NCBI RefSeq assembly: GCF_000330885.1
Contig: NC_020062.1
Span: 814,374 to 878,373, forward strand
Reading direction: 5' to 3'
Length of the DNA: 64,000 bases
DNA from: Rhizobium tropici CIAT 899
GTDB taxonomy: Bacteria > Pseudomonadota > Alphaproteobacteria > Rhizobiales > Rhizobiaceae
A program made the translations under genes and the position numbers. Shown here one piece after another: positions 42,130 through 51,954 of the stretch. The notes under the pieces are model-generated. The model was given only the letters and a program-made list of their open reading frames with translations. It made no database searches and was not told where the DNA came from. How positions within the stretch are numbered: position 1 is the stretch's first letter; each line of letters begins with the position of its first letter.

Positions 42130-43140
42130 ATGAGGGCAGTCCGTTTGGAAGCGATCGGCGATATGACCATGCGTATGGTCGAGAAGCCGAGCGCCGGGCC
42201 GGGAGAGATCATCGTCCGGGTTCTTGCCGCCGGCATCTGTGGGTCCGACCGGCACATGTACAAGGGCGAATATCCGACGGCGATCCCGGTGACCCTGGGT
42301 CACGAGTTCTGCGGCCTCGTGGAAGAGGTGGGTGAGGGTGTTTCGTCATTTGTAGGCGGAGAACTCGTCACGGTCGATCCGAATATTGCCTGCGGTACCT
42401 GCCCTGCCTGCCGGCGTGGGCGGCCGAATCTCTGCGCCAACCTCACGGCTATCGGCGTGACGCGGGATGGCGGCTTTGCCGACTATGTTGCGGTTCCCTG
42501 CAGCCAGGCTTTCACGCTGCCTCCGGATCTCGATCCCGTCCATGGCGCCTTCTGCGAGCCGCTGGCCTGCTGCATCCATGCCATCGACAAGGCACAAATC
42601 CGTCCGGGCGATAGCGTTGCCATATTGGGCGGCGGCGTGATCGGCCTGCTCATGGTCCAACTGGCCCGTTTGGCCGGCGCAGACCAGATCATCCTTGTCA
42701 CGAGACAGCTGTCGCGGCGCGAGGCGGCGTTGCGCCTGGGAGCGACGCTGGCCCTCGACCCGACGGCGATCGATGCGGTTGCCGCCGTCAAGGACGCGAC
42801 CCATGGCGGCGTTGACGTCGTCATAGAATGTGCCGGCGTTCCCGAAACGCTTCAGAGCGGCGTTCGGATGGCGCGGCGCGGCGGTGCTTTCGTGCTCTTC
42901 GGTGTAACGCCAGCAGGCCTCGAAGTGCCCGTTCTGCCATTCGATCTGCTCGTCAATGAGGTCGAGATCAGGCCGGCCTATCTCAATCCCTTTACCCACG
43001 CTCGCGCCGCCGCCATGGTGGCAGGCGGGATTCTGGAGCTGGATTCGCTTGTTACGAAGACGATCGGCCTTGAAGACGTCGCAGGTGTGGTTGGCAGCGC
43101 GCCGCTGGCCGGCGAAATCAAGGTCATAGTCCGGCCCTGA
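42130..43140 (+). CDS. zinc-dependent alcohol dehydrogenase (sorbitol/threonine dehydrogenase-like MDR)
   Basis: This 336-residue medium-chain dehydrogenase has catalytic-zinc ligands in AAGICGSDRHMYKG (Cys) and TLGHEFCG (His, Glu), and a third region at FCEPLACCIHA. The structural zinc cluster is complete with four Cys in CGTCPACRRGRPNLC. The NAD site VAILGGGVIGLLMVQLARLAGA follows. It oxidises a secondary alcohol such as a polyol or L-threonine-like substrate. A decayed LacI-type gene follows directly, suggesting that this was once part of a regulated sugar/polyol locus. Confidence 0.9.
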   Translation: MRAVRLEAIGDMTMRMVEKPSAGPGEIIVRVLAAGICGSDRHMYKGEYPTAIPVTLGHEFCGLVEEVGEGVSSFVGGELVTVDPNIACGTCPACRRGRPNLCANLTAIGVTRDGGFADYVAVPCSQAFTLPPDLDPVHGAFCEPLACCIHAIDKAQIRPGDSVAILGGGVIGLLMVQLARLAGADQIILVTRQLSRREAALRLGATLALDPTAIDAVAAVKDATHGGVDVVIECAGVPETLQSGVRMARRGGAFVLFGVTPAGLEVPVLPFDLLVNEVEIRPAYLNPFTHARAAAMVAGGILELDSLVTKTIGLEDVAGVVGSAPLAGEIKVIVRP

Positions 43141-43146
43141 GCGCGC

Positions 43147-43363
43147 TCACATCCATGTGCGAACGGGACCGGTGGACTCGCGCTCGATCAAGGTAACAGA
43201 CACTTTGACGAGATATCGTGGCGCGGTCGCCATCGGTGTGGCTGCTTCGATAAGGGTTTCCAATCGGCGGACGGCCTGACTCTTCGAACGAGTTCGGCAA
43301 CGCAGGCGGGCGCTTCGATAAGCGCATCAACGTGCTCGTAGCCCATCATCAACCGCACTGGCA
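43147..43363 (-). pseudogene. C-terminal remnant of a LacI-family regulator
   Basis: On the minus strand two overlapping frames reconstruct the end of a LacI-type regulator. VRLMMGYEHVDALIEAPACVAELVRR continues after a frameshift as QAVRRLETLIEAATPMATAP, then RYLVKVSVTLIERESTGPVRTWM and a stop at 43147. The phrase LIERESTGPVR is the usual LacI/GalR C-terminal signature. The helix-turn-helix and sensor parts are missing upstream, so this is a relic. It ends seven bases from the convergent alcohol dehydrogenase stop. Confidence 0.65.
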
Positions 43364-43549
43364 TTTATAAGATTTTTATATCTTCCGCTTTTCCGCCGTC
43401 TCGAACCTTAATGCGGTTCGGTCGCATATTACATTCGGAAGATGCACCCCAAGTGATCTTTCTGGTCGGCAGGAAAAAAGAGGCGCCTGAGTAAAGGGCG
43501 CTCTCCATCGTTTCTGCATTCAACAATAACAATCAAGGAATCGCGATCG

Positions 43550-43633
43550 ATGATGGACATTCTTCTTGTCGGGATCGGCGTTTTATTCTTCCTCCTTTGC
43601 GTCGCTTACACCAAGGCCTGCGACAGCCTCTAG
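43550..43633 (+). CDS. 27-residue membrane peptide upstream of kdpF
   Basis: The 27-residue frame (MMDILLVGIGVLFFLLCV, then AYTKACDSL) is a single membrane helix with a short polar C-terminus. It starts 98 bases before kdpF, on the same strand, with no other gene between it and the kdp promoter region. Similar very short peptides with a final ACD-type tail occur before kdpF in some other proteobacteria, to my recollection. A possible weak ribosome-binding site (CAAGGAA) lies 10 bases upstream. Its role is unknown; it could be a KdpF-like accessory subunit. Confidence 0.55.
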   Translation: MMDILLVGIGVLFFLLCVAYTKACDSL

Positions 43634-43647
43634 TCGGAGAGACGGCA

Positions 43648-43737
43648 ATGCTTCTCGATTACATTCTCGGTGGCGGCGTGACGATCTTTCTCACCGTCTA
43701 CCTGGTCTACGCTCTCATTCGCCCCGAGCGCTTCTAA
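43648..43737 (+). CDS. kdpF: KdpF, small stabilising subunit of the K+-transporting ATPase
   Basis: The 29-residue single-helix protein MLLDYILGGGVTIFLTVYL, then VYALIRPERF, matches the KdpF pattern, especially the LIRPERF ending. KdpF stabilises the KdpABC complex in the inner membrane. GGAGAGACGG provides a ribosome-binding site, and the gene is 27 bases upstream of kdpA. Confidence 0.9.
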   Translation: MLLDYILGGGVTIFLTVYLVYALIRPERF

Positions 43738-43764
43738 TAGCGCTTCATAGGGAAAGTTACCTCC

Positions 43765-45468
43765 ATGACCTTCAACGGATGGCTTCAGATCCTCATTTAC
43801 ATCGGGATCCTTCTCCTGCTCGTCAAACCGCTCGGCGGTTACATGACACGTGTCTTCACCGGCGAGCGCACCTTCCTCTCCTTCGTCCTCCGTCCTGTGG
43901 AACGGGGGCTTTATCGTTTGGCCGGCACGGATGAGCGCGAAGAGCAGCACTGGACAGCCTATTCGGTTTCCATGCTGTTGTTCAGCCTCGCCGGCTTTCT
44001 CGTTCTTTATGCGCTGCAGCGCCTGCAAGGCAGCCTGCCGTACAATCCGGCCGGCATGACCGCAGTTGGCCCGGAACTGTCCTTCAACACGGCAACCAGC
44101 TTCGTCACCAATACCAATTGGCAGAACTACGGCGGCGAAAGCACGATGTCCTACCTCGTGCAGATGGCCGGCCTGACAGTCCAGAACTTCGTTTCCGCGG
44201 CAACCGGCATCGCCATAGCCATTGCGCTGATCCGTGCTTTCGCACGTGCCTCGGGCAAGGCGATCGGCAACTTCTGGGTCGATATGGTCCGCGCGACGCT
44301 CTATGTCCTCTTGCCGATCTGCATCTTGCTGACAATTGCTTTCGTCTATCTCGGCGTGCCGCAGACGCTCGGTCCCTATGTCGATGCCACGACGCTCGAA
44401 GGCGCCAAGCAGACGATTGCCGTTGGTCCCGTCGCTTCGCAGCTCGCCATCAAGATGCTTGGCACGAATGGCGGCGGCTTCTTCAACGCCAACTCGGCGC
44501 ATCCCTTCGAAAACCCCGATGCCATCTCCAACTTCATCCAGATGCTGGCGATCTTCGCCATCGGTGCTGCGCTGACGAACGTCTTCGGCCGCATGGTCGG
44601 CAGCCAGCGTCAGGGCTGGGCGATCCTGGCAGCAATGGGAACGCTCTTCATCGCTGGCGTCATCGTCACCTACTGGGCCGAAGCAGCCGGTAATCCGCTT
44701 GTTCATGCGCTCGGTATCCAGGGCGGCAATATGGAAGGCAAGGAAGTGCGCTTCGGGCTTGCCGCATCCTCGCTGTTCGCAGTCATTACCACGGCGGCAT
44801 CCTGCGGCGCGGTCAATGGCATGTTGGGCAGCTTTACGGCTATCGGCGGCATGATCCCGCTCATCAACCTGCAGCTCGGCGAAGTCATCGTCGGCGGCGT
44901 CGGCGCCGGCTTCTACGGCATCCTGATGTTCGTCATCATTGCGATCTTCGTCGCCGGCCTGATGGTTGGGCGCACGCCGGAATATCTCGGCAAGAAGATC
45001 GAAGCGAAGGAAGTGAAGATGGCGATGCTCGCCGTACTTTGCCTCCCCTTCGGGATGCTGATCTTTACCGCAATCTCCGCGGTATTACCGTCAGCAGTCG
45101 CCGCTATCGGCAATTCCGGCCCGCATGGGTTCTCTGAAATCCTCTATGCCTACAGCTCTGCGGCAGCGAATAACGGCTCGGCCTTTGCCGGTCTGTCGGC
45201 CAACACCCCCTGGTACAACACCACGCTCGGTATCGTCATGCTGATCGGCCGCTTCCTGGTCATCGTTCCGGCCCTTGCGATTGCCGGTTCCCTGATCAGC
45301 AAGAAGACGGTTCCTGCCTCGGCCGGCACGTTCCCAACGGATGGCCCGCTCTTCGTCGGTTTGCTGGTTGGTACGATCCTGATTGTCGGTGGCCTGACCT
45401 TCTTCCCGGCACTGGCGCTCGGACCGATCGTCGAACATCTCGCGATGATCGCAGGCCAGACCTTCTAG
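43765..45468 (+). CDS. kdpA: K+-transporting ATPase subunit A (channel-like)
   Basis: The 567-residue membrane protein has ten or more helices and four selectivity-filter-like loops; visible are [37 protein letters not shown], and [26 protein letters not shown]. It binds and conducts K+ with high affinity. Length and motifs are normal. It is part of kdpFABCDE, followed by an unlisted 53-residue protein and then kdpB. Confidence 0.97.
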   Translation: MTFNGWLQILIYIGILLLLVKPLGGYMTRVFTGERTFLSFVLRPVERGLYRLAGTDEREEQHWTAYSVSMLLFSLAGFLVLYALQRLQGSLPYNPAGMTAVGPELSFNTATSFVTNTNWQNYGGESTMSYLVQMAGLTVQNFVSAATGIAIAIALIRAFARASGKAIGNFWVDMVRATLYVLLPICILLTIAFVYLGVPQTLGPYVDATTLEGAKQTIAVGPVASQLAIKMLGTNGGGFFNANSAHPFENPDAISNFIQMLAIFAIGAALTNVFGRMVGSQRQGWAILAAMGTLFIAGVIVTYWAEAAGNPLVHALGIQGGNMEGKEVRFGLAASSLFAVITTAASCGAVNGMLGSFTAIGGMIPLINLQLGEVIVGGVGAGFYGILMFVIIAIFVAGLMVGRTPEYLGKKIEAKEVKMAMLAVLCLPFGMLIFTAISAVLPSAVAAIGNSGPHGFSEILYAYSSAAANNGSAFAGLSANTPWYNTTLGIVMLIGRFLVIVPALAIAGSLISKKTVPASAGTFPTDGPLFVGLLVGTILIVGGLTFFPALALGPIVEHLAMIAGQTF

Positions 45469-45479
45469 GGATCACTGTC

Positions 45480-45641
45480 ATGAGCCACCTGCTTTTGGCC
45501 AGGCTTAGAAAAGCTATCGACCCACGCCCCTTCGACAGGGGGCCTGGCCCGGCCGGAATAACCTGCGCTTCCGACGCCATTTTGCTGGCGATGGTTGCCC
45601 TGTTCCTCGGCCTTGTCGTCTTCGGATTTTTGATCGGCTGA
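45480..45641 (+). CDS. 53-residue single-pass membrane protein between kdpA and kdpB
   Basis: The 53-residue frame begins MSHLLLARLRKAIDPRPFDRG, a basic, Pro-rich soluble head. A hydrophobic C-terminal helix (about 33-52: AILLAMVALFLGLVVFGFLI) predicts tail anchoring. It starts 11 bases after the kdpA stop and ends 48 bases before kdpB, and fills what is otherwise an unusually long gap for this operon. Canonical kdp operons do not have a gene here. No ribosome-binding site is obvious (AGGGATCACT is the best). It could be an accessory subunit or regulator of the Kdp pump. Confidence 0.55.
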   Translation: MSHLLLARLRKAIDPRPFDRGPGPAGITCASDAILLAMVALFLGLVVFGFLIG

Positions 45642-45689
45642 TCGGCTGCGTTCCGATCTGACGTTTTCCTCTTCACGCTGGAGCCTCTT

Positions 45690-47777
45690 ATGAGCCAGTT
45701 AAAATCAGCGAGTATTCTGGATTCTCGCATTCTCGTTCCGGCCATCGGCGCTTCGTTCAAGAAGTTGAACCCGCGCACGCTCGCCAAGAACCCCGTCATG
45801 TTCGTGGTCGCCGTCGTTTCGATGCTGACGACCGTCCTCTTCCTGCGCGACCTCGTCACCGGCGGCGGCAATCTCGGCTTTTCGCTGCAGATCAATATCT
45901 GGCTGTGGTTCACCGTGCTATTTGCCAATTTCGCCGAAGCCGTTGCCGAGGGGCGCGGCAAGGCGCAGGCGGATTCGCTGCGCAAGTCGCGCACGGAAAC
46001 CCAGGCGAAGCTGCTCGCCGGTAACAGCCGCACGGATTACAAGATGGTGCCTGGCACCAGCCTGAAGGTCGGTGACGTCGTTCTGGTGGAAGCCGGCGAT
46101 ATCATCCCGTCGGACGGCGAAGTCATCGAAGGCGTCGCCTCCGTCAATGAGGCTGCGATCACCGGTGAATCCGCGCCCGTCATCCGTGAATCGGGCGGCG
46201 ACCGCTCGGCTGTGACCGGCGGTACGCAGGTTCTCTCGGATGAGATCCGCGTGCGCATCACGGCCGCTGCAGGCTCGACCTTCATCGACCGTATGATCGC
46301 GCTGGTCGAAGGTGCCGAACGGCAGAAGACGCCGAACGAAATCGCGCTCAATATCCTGCTGGCCGGCATGACGCTGATCTTCGTGCTTGCAACCGTCACT
46401 ATCCCGAGCTTTGCCGCCTATGCCGGCGGTTCAATCCAGACGGTCGTGCTCGTTGCACTCTTCGTGACGCTGATCCCGACCACCATCGGCGCGTTGCTTT
46501 CGGCGATCGGTATTGCCGGTATGGACCGCCTGGTGCGCTTCAACGTGCTTGCCATGTCTGGTCGTGCCGTCGAAGCCGCCGGCGATGTCGACACGCTGCT
46601 CCTCGATAAGACCGGCACGATCACGCTCGGCAACCGTCAGGCAACCGCCTTCCGCCCGGTCCGGGGTATCAGCGAGCACGATCTCGCCGATGCCGCGCAG
46701 CTTGCCTCGCTGGCCGACGAGACGCCGGAGGGACGCTCGATCGTCGTGCTCGCCAAGGAGAAATATGCGATCCGTGGCCGAGACATGACCAGCCTGAAGG
46801 CGACCTTCGTTCCTTTTACCGCTCAGACCCGCATGAGTGGCGTCGATCTCGATGGCTCCTCGATCCGCAAGGGCGCGGTCGATGCTGTCGTCGCCTATGT
46901 CGAAGGTGCAGCCAATGGTGCGACGGAAGGTACAGCCGTTATCTCGCGCACATCCAGCGAAACGCTGCGCGAGCTACAGGTGATCGCCGATGAGATCGCC
47001 AAGGCCGGCGGTACGCCGCTCGCCGTTGCACGTGACGGTCGTCTTCTCGGGGTTATCCATCTCAAGGATATCGTCAAGGGCGGTATTCGCGAGCGTTTTG
47101 CGGAACTGCGCCGCATGGGCATCCGCACGGTCATGATCACCGGCGATAATCCGCTGACGGCCGCCGCGATTGCCGCCGAAGCCGGTGTCGACGACTTCCT
47201 CGCTCAGGCAACGCCTGAGATGAAGCTGGCACTGATGCGTCAGGAGCAGGCACAGGGCAAGCTGGTCGCCATGTGCGGCGACGGCACGAACGACGCGCCC
47301 GCACTCGCCCAGGCCGATGTCGGCGTGGCCATGAACACCGGCACGGTCGCCGCCCGCGAAGCCGGCAACATGGTCGATCTCGACAGTGACCCGACGAAGC
47401 TCATCGAGATCGTCGAGATTGGCAAGCAGCTGCTGATGACCCGCGGTGCGTTGACCACCTTCTCCATCGCCAACGATATCGCGAAGTACTTCGCCATCAT
47501 CCCGGCGATGTTCATCGCCTTCTATCCGCAGCTGAAGATGCTTAATGTCATGGGGCTGGCAACGCCGCAGAGCGCCATCCTCTCGGCTATCATCTTTAAC
47601 GCGCTCATCATCGTCGCGCTGATCCCGCTGTCATTGAAGGGTGTCCGCTACCGGCCGATCGGCGCCGGCGCGCTGCTCAGCCGCAACCTGCTGATCTACG
47701 GCCTCGGCGGCATCATCGTTCCCTTCATCGGCATCAAGGCCATCGACATGGCGATCACTGCCATCGGCCTCGCCTAA
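45690..47777 (+). CDS. kdpB: K+-transporting P-type ATPase subunit B
   Basis: The 695-residue P-type ATPase has the actuator-domain TGES (158-161), the phosphorylation site DKTGT with Asp306, the nucleotide-binding [13 protein letters not shown] region and the hinge motif [22 protein letters not shown]. Membrane helices flank these. It hydrolyses ATP to drive K+ uptake through KdpA. Length is typical. Confidence 0.97.
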   Translation: MSQLKSASILDSRILVPAIGASFKKLNPRTLAKNPVMFVVAVVSMLTTVLFLRDLVTGGGNLGFSLQINIWLWFTVLFANFAEAVAEGRGKAQADSLRKSRTETQAKLLAGNSRTDYKMVPGTSLKVGDVVLVEAGDIIPSDGEVIEGVASVNEAAITGESAPVIRESGGDRSAVTGGTQVLSDEIRVRITAAAGSTFIDRMIALVEGAERQKTPNEIALNILLAGMTLIFVLATVTIPSFAAYAGGSIQTVVLVALFVTLIPTTIGALLSAIGIAGMDRLVRFNVLAMSGRAVEAAGDVDTLLLDKTGTITLGNRQATAFRPVRGISEHDLADAAQLASLADETPEGRSIVVLAKEKYAIRGRDMTSLKATFVPFTAQTRMSGVDLDGSSIRKGAVDAVVAYVEGAANGATEGTAVISRTSSETLRELQVIADEIAKAGGTPLAVARDGRLLGVIHLKDIVKGGIRERFAELRRMGIRTVMITGDNPLTAAAIAAEAGVDDFLAQATPEMKLALMRQEQAQGKLVAMCGDGTNDAPALAQADVGVAMNTGTVAAREAGNMVDLDSDPTKLIEIVEIGKQLLMTRGALTTFSIANDIAKYFAIIPAMFIAFYPQLKMLNVMGLATPQSAILSAIIFNALIIVALIPLSLKGVRYRPIGAGALLSRNLLIYGLGGIIVPFIGIKAIDMAITAIGLA

Positions 47778-47789
47778 GGAGTTTCTCTC

Positions 47790-48395
47790 ATGTTGAAACA
47801 AATCAGACCCGCGATCGTCATGATCGTCGCTACGACCGTTCTGACTGGCCTTGCCTATCCGCTTGCCATGACCGGTGTCGCCCAGGCGCTCTTTCCCCAT
47901 CAGGCCAATGGCAGCCTGGTGGAGAAGGACGGCAAGGTGATCGGCTCCAGCCTTATCGGCCAGAATTTTACGGCGGATAAATATTTCCACGGTCGTCCCT
48001 CGGCCACGACCGGTGCCGATCCGAATGACCCGACCAAATCGGTCTCCGCACCCTATAATGCCGCCAATTCCGGCGGCTCCAATCTCGGTCCGACCAATTC
48101 GGCTCTGATGACACGTATCAAGGGCGATGCCGCAACGCTGCAGGCCCAGAATCCCAATACGCCGGTTCCGATCGATCTGGTCACGACATCGGGCAGCGGT
48201 CTCGATCCGGACATCTCGCCTCAAGATGCCTATTTCCAGATCCCGCGCGTTGCCAAAGCACGAAACATGGATGAGGCCAAGGTCAAGTCGCTCGTCGACG
48301 CTGCCATCGAGCCTCGAGAACTCGGCGTTCTCGGCGAGCCAGTGGTCAATGTGCTGGCATTGAACCAGGCGCTTGATGCTTCTATGACTCAATAA
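47790..48395 (+). CDS. kdpC: K+-transporting ATPase subunit C
   Basis: The 201-residue protein has one N-terminal membrane helix (about 7-30) and a periplasmic domain with [31 protein letters not shown] and the C-terminal [15 protein letters not shown]. KdpC assists K+ binding and nucleotide affinity of the complex. It is 12 bases after kdpB. Confidence 0.96.
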   Translation: MLKQIRPAIVMIVATTVLTGLAYPLAMTGVAQALFPHQANGSLVEKDGKVIGSSLIGQNFTADKYFHGRPSATTGADPNDPTKSVSAPYNAANSGGSNLGPTNSALMTRIKGDAATLQAQNPNTPVPIDLVTTSGSGLDPDISPQDAYFQIPRVAKARNMDEAKVKSLVDAAIEPRELGVLGEPVVNVLALNQALDASMTQ

Positions 48396-48454
48396 GTTGA
48401 AGAGGTTGAGACGGTTAACGCCGTCCCGACCTTAACTGGAAAGACGATCCGTGA

Positions 48455-51166
48455 ATGGCAGACGACAGCCGCGATATGCTGAGCAGGCCTTCTCCCGATG
48501 CGCTTCTCGAAAAGGCGCGGGCAGAAACACGCGGACGGCTGAAGATATTCCTGGGAGCGGCACCAGGCGTCGGTAAGACCTATGAGATGCTGATGTCAGG
48601 CAGGGCGAAGATCGCCGACGGCGTCGATGTTGTGATCGGCGTGGTCGAGACCCATGGCCGCCGCGAGACACAGGCCCTGCTTGAAGGATTCGAGATCGTT
48701 CCGCGCGTCAATGTCGATTACAAGGGCAGGGCGCTTGAGGAAATGGATCTCGATGCCATCCTGAAGCGCCGCCCCGACCTGGTGCTTGTCGACGAACTTG
48801 CCCATACCAATGCTTATGGCAGCCGGCATCCCAAACGCTATCTCGATGTGAAGGAGCTTCTCGACCGTGGGATCGACGTCTATACGACGCTTAATATCCA
48901 GCATGTTGAAAGCCTGAATGACGTCGTCTCGCAGATTACCCGCATCCGGGTGCGCGAGACGGTGCCGGATTCGATCATCGATCTCGCCGACGATGTCGAA
49001 ATCATCGATCTGACGCCTGATGATCTCATTAAGCGGCTACATGACGGCAAGGTCTATGTCTCAAAGACGGCTGAGCGGGCGCTGACTAATTATTTCACGC
49101 CCGGCAACCTGACGGCACTCCGCGAACTGGCGCTGCGGCGCACCGCCCAGCGCGTCGACGACCAGCTCCTGACCCATATGCAGGCGCACGCGATCCAGGG
49201 GCCGTGGGCTGCCGGCGAGCGTGTGCTCGTTTCCATCGATCATCACCCGCGCTCGGCGTCGTTGGTCCGCTACGCCGCCCGCATGGCTGCGCGCCTGCGG
49301 GCTCCCTGGGCGGCCGTCTATGTCGAAACCAACCGCTCGATCAGCTTGAGCGAGGCGCAGCGCGACACGATTGCCGCGACGCTCAGGCTCGCCGAGCAGC
49401 TCGGCGGTGAAGCTATCACGCTTCCGGGCCGCGAGGTGGCGGAGGAATTGCTTCGCCATTCGGCGAGCAACAATGTCACCCACATCGTCATCGGTTCGCC
49501 AAAAATCGGCTCCTGGCGCGATTGGTCGCGGCGTTCTGTGTCCTACGATCTCATCCGCAGGGCCGGGGACATCAGCGTCCATGTCATTTCCGGCAGCGAA
49601 GCGGATGGCGAGGCTGCAAGGCGGGGTGTCAAAGTGGCGCCTTCGCCGCCGCCTTTCCAGCTCCGTGGTTATGTCCTGGCAACGCTCTATGTCGCCATCG
49701 CGCTCGGTTTCTGCGTCATTCTCGATCAGGTGCTGGACGTACGCAACCTGGCGCTCGTCTTTCTGATGGCGGTTCTGGCCAGCGCGGTAACGCAGGGCCT
49801 GCGCCCGGCGCTCTATTCCTGTTTTCTCGGCGCTCTTGCCTTCAACTTCTTCTTCCTGCCGCCGCGCTACACACTGACGATCAGCGATCCGGAAAGCGTG
49901 CTTGCCTTCTTTTTCTTCCTCGGTGTCGCGGTGATCGCGAGTAACCTGACGGCAACGGTGCAGCGCCAGGCGGCGGCGGCGCGGCAACGGGCGCGAACCA
50001 CCGAAGACCTTTATCTTTTCTCCAAGAAGCTTGCCGGCACGGGTACGCTGGACGATGTTCTCTGGGCAACCGCCTTTCAATTGGCGTCGATGCTGAAACT
50101 GCGGGTCGTGCTGCTCCTTCCCGAACTTGGCACGATTGCCGTCAAGGCGGGCTATCCGCCTGACGATACGCTTGACGATGCCGATATTGCGGCGGCGCGC
50201 TGGGCATGGGAGCACAATCACGCCGCCGGCCGCGGCGCCGATACCTTGCCGGGTGCCAAACGTCTTTACGTCCCCCTGCGCACCGGCCGCGCTGCCGTGG
50301 GCGTCATCGGCCTCGATAGCGACCGGCGCGACGGCCCGCTCTTGACGCCGGAGCAACAGCGGCTGCTCGATGCACTCGCCGATCAGGCGGCTCTTGCCAT
50401 CGAGCGCGTACAACTGGTTGCCGATGTCGACCGGGCGAAGCTTGCCGTCGAGGCGGACCGGCTGCGCTCGGCGCTGCTGACCTCGATTTCGCATGATCTG
50501 AAGACGCCGCTTGCTGCCATCCTTGGTGCGGCCGGAACCTTGCGCGATTATCTGGAGACGCTGCCGAACGAGGACCGGGTGGATCTCCTGTCGACCGTCA
50601 TCGACGAATCCGAGCGCCTCAACCGCTTCATCGCCAATCTTCTCGATATGACCAAGATCGAGTCCGGTGCGATGGAGCCGAATTATGCCTTGCATTATGC
50701 CGGCGACATTGTCGGCAGCGCGCTGCGGCGGGCGGAAAAAATCCTGGCGCAACACCGTGTTGACGTGAAGATGCCCGTCGATCTGCCGATGGTGAAGGTC
50801 GACCCGGTCCTGTTCGAGCAGGTGCTGTTCAATCTGCTCGACAATGCCGCCAAATATGCGCCGGAGGGATCGGCCATTCGGCTGGAGGCCTGGTCCGATA
50901 TCGACAACATCGTCTTCCGCGTGATGGACGAGGGACCGGGTATTCCGCCCACCGACCTCGAGCGCGTCTTCGATATATTCTACCGCGTACGCAAGGGCGA
51001 TCAGGTGCGCGCGGGAACCGGTCTTGGCCTGTCCATCTGCCGCGGTTTCATCGAGGCGATGGGTGGCACGATTGCCGCCGGTAACAGAACGGATCGGCAG
51101 GGAGCGGGCTTCACCATCCGTCTGCCGAAACCAACAGATGTCCTGAAGTTGGATGAATTGAAATGA
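48455..51166 (+). CDS. kdpD: KdpD sensor histidine kinase
   Basis: This 903-residue membrane kinase begins with the KdpD domain, with a Walker A at GAAPGVGKTY (Lys41) and LVLVDELAHTNAYGSRHPKRY. Next are a universal-stress-protein-like domain (about 250-375), four membrane helices (about 405-510), a GAF-like domain and the kinase core. The phosphoacceptor His680 is in SHDLKTPLAA; the ATP-binding N, G1 and G2 boxes follow (NLLDNAAKYAP, DEGPGIPP, GTGLGLSICRGF). It senses K+ limitation and phosphorylates KdpE; it overlaps kdpE by four bases. Confidence 0.96.
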   Translation: MADDSRDMLSRPSPDALLEKARAETRGRLKIFLGAAPGVGKTYEMLMSGRAKIADGVDVVIGVVETHGRRETQALLEGFEIVPRVNVDYKGRALEEMDLDAILKRRPDLVLVDELAHTNAYGSRHPKRYLDVKELLDRGIDVYTTLNIQHVESLNDVVSQITRIRVRETVPDSIIDLADDVEIIDLTPDDLIKRLHDGKVYVSKTAERALTNYFTPGNLTALRELALRRTAQRVDDQLLTHMQAHAIQGPWAAGERVLVSIDHHPRSASLVRYAARMAARLRAPWAAVYVETNRSISLSEAQRDTIAATLRLAEQLGGEAITLPGREVAEELLRHSASNNVTHIVIGSPKIGSWRDWSRRSVSYDLIRRAGDISVHVISGSEADGEAARRGVKVAPSPPPFQLRGYVLATLYVAIALGFCVILDQVLDVRNLALVFLMAVLASAVTQGLRPALYSCFLGALAFNFFFLPPRYTLTISDPESVLAFFFFLGVAVIASNLTATVQRQAAAARQRARTTEDLYLFSKKLAGTGTLDDVLWATAFQLASMLKLRVVLLLPELGTIAVKAGYPPDDTLDDADIAAARWAWEHNHAAGRGADTLPGAKRLYVPLRTGRAAVGVIGLDSDRRDGPLLTPEQQRLLDALADQAALAIERVQLVADVDRAKLAVEADRLRSALLTSISHDLKTPLAAILGAAGTLRDYLETLPNEDRVDLLSTVIDESERLNRFIANLLDMTKIESGAMEPNYALHYAGDIVGSALRRAEKILAQHRVDVKMPVDLPMVKVDPVLFEQVLFNLLDNAAKYAPEGSAIRLEAWSDIDNIVFRVMDEGPGIPPTDLERVFDIFYRVRKGDQVRAGTGLGLSICRGFIEAMGGTIAAGNRTDRQGAGFTIRLPKPTDVLKLDELK

Positions 51167-51855
51167 ACACTACCGCTGTCAAGATTCTCGTTGTCGATGA
51201 TGAACCGCCGATCCGCAAATTGCTGCGCGTCGGTCTTGGCGCCCAGGGCTACGTCGTCAACGAGGCGCAGAGCGCCGCATCGGCTCGGGTATCGGTCGCC
51301 GAGGATCAACCCGATCTGATCGTGCTGGATCTCGGCTTGCCCGACAAATCCGGCCAGGACCTGCTTTTGGAATGGCGTGAGGATGGGGTGCAGATCCCGG
51401 TGGTCATTCTGTCGAGCCGCACCGATGAAGCTGGTATCGTCAAGGCGCTGGAGAGCGGCGCCGATGATTATGTGACCAAGCCTTTCGGCGTCAACGAGCT
51501 TGCCGCCCGCATCCGCGTAGCGCTGCGACATCGCCTGCAGCAGCAGGGCGAAAAGGCGATTTTCCAGACCGGCGGCCTTTCCATTGATCTCGTCAAGCGC
51601 ATCGTCAAGGTCGATGGCAGGGAGATCAAGCTGTCGCCGAAGGAGTACGACATCCTGCGGGTGCTTGCCCAGCATGCCGGCAAGGTCCTGACGCATCAGT
51701 TTTTGCTGAAGCAGATCTGGGGGCCGGCGGCCGATGTGCAGTATCTGCGCGTCTATGTGCGCCAGCTCCGGCAGAAGATCGAAGAAATCCCGGATCAGCC
51801 ACGCTATATCACCACCGAGACTGGCGTTGGCTATCGGCTGCGTGAGCCTGATTGA
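51163..51855 (+). CDS. kdpE: KdpE response regulator
   Basis: The 230-residue OmpR/PhoB-type regulator has a receiver domain with phosphoacceptor Asp56 (DLIVLDLGLP), a conserved Thr/Ser in VILSSR and Lys in DYVTKPFG. A winged-helix effector domain follows (about 130-228: KLSPKEYDILRVLAQHAGKVLTHQFLLKQIWG, VYVRQLRQKIE, TETGVGYRL). It activates kdpFABC. ATGA overlap with kdpD indicates coupled translation. Confidence 0.96.
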   Translation: MNTTAVKILVVDDEPPIRKLLRVGLGAQGYVVNEAQSAASARVSVAEDQPDLIVLDLGLPDKSGQDLLLEWREDGVQIPVVILSSRTDEAGIVKALESGADDYVTKPFGVNELAARIRVALRHRLQQQGEKAIFQTGGLSIDLVKRIVKVDGREIKLSPKEYDILRVLAQHAGKVLTHQFLLKQIWGPAADVQYLRVYVRQLRQKIEEIPDQPRYITTETGVGYRLREPD

Positions 51856-51954
51856 GGCGGCGCAGATTTCGAGCCCGTTATCGAGGCGATTTGGCCTCGG
51901 ATTTGTGGCGATGAATACCATTTCAGAATTTATTGCCGGACCTTGAGTGCGACT

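Noticed and set aside
43369..43384. AAGAT / ATCTT inverted repeat upstream of the kdp genes as a KdpE box
   Set aside because: Short arms in AT-rich sequence, about 165 bases from the first kdp frame and overlapping the edge of the LacI relic; no match to a defined KdpE site.
49061..50755. A 564-codon open frame antisense to kdpD, and similar long antisense frames opposite hpaD/hpaE (11213-12799), hpaB (24204-25790) and gabD (9408-10943)
   Set aside because: They mirror the codon structure of well-identified genes in GC-rich DNA, show low-complexity charged sequence without domains, and lack ribosome-binding sites.
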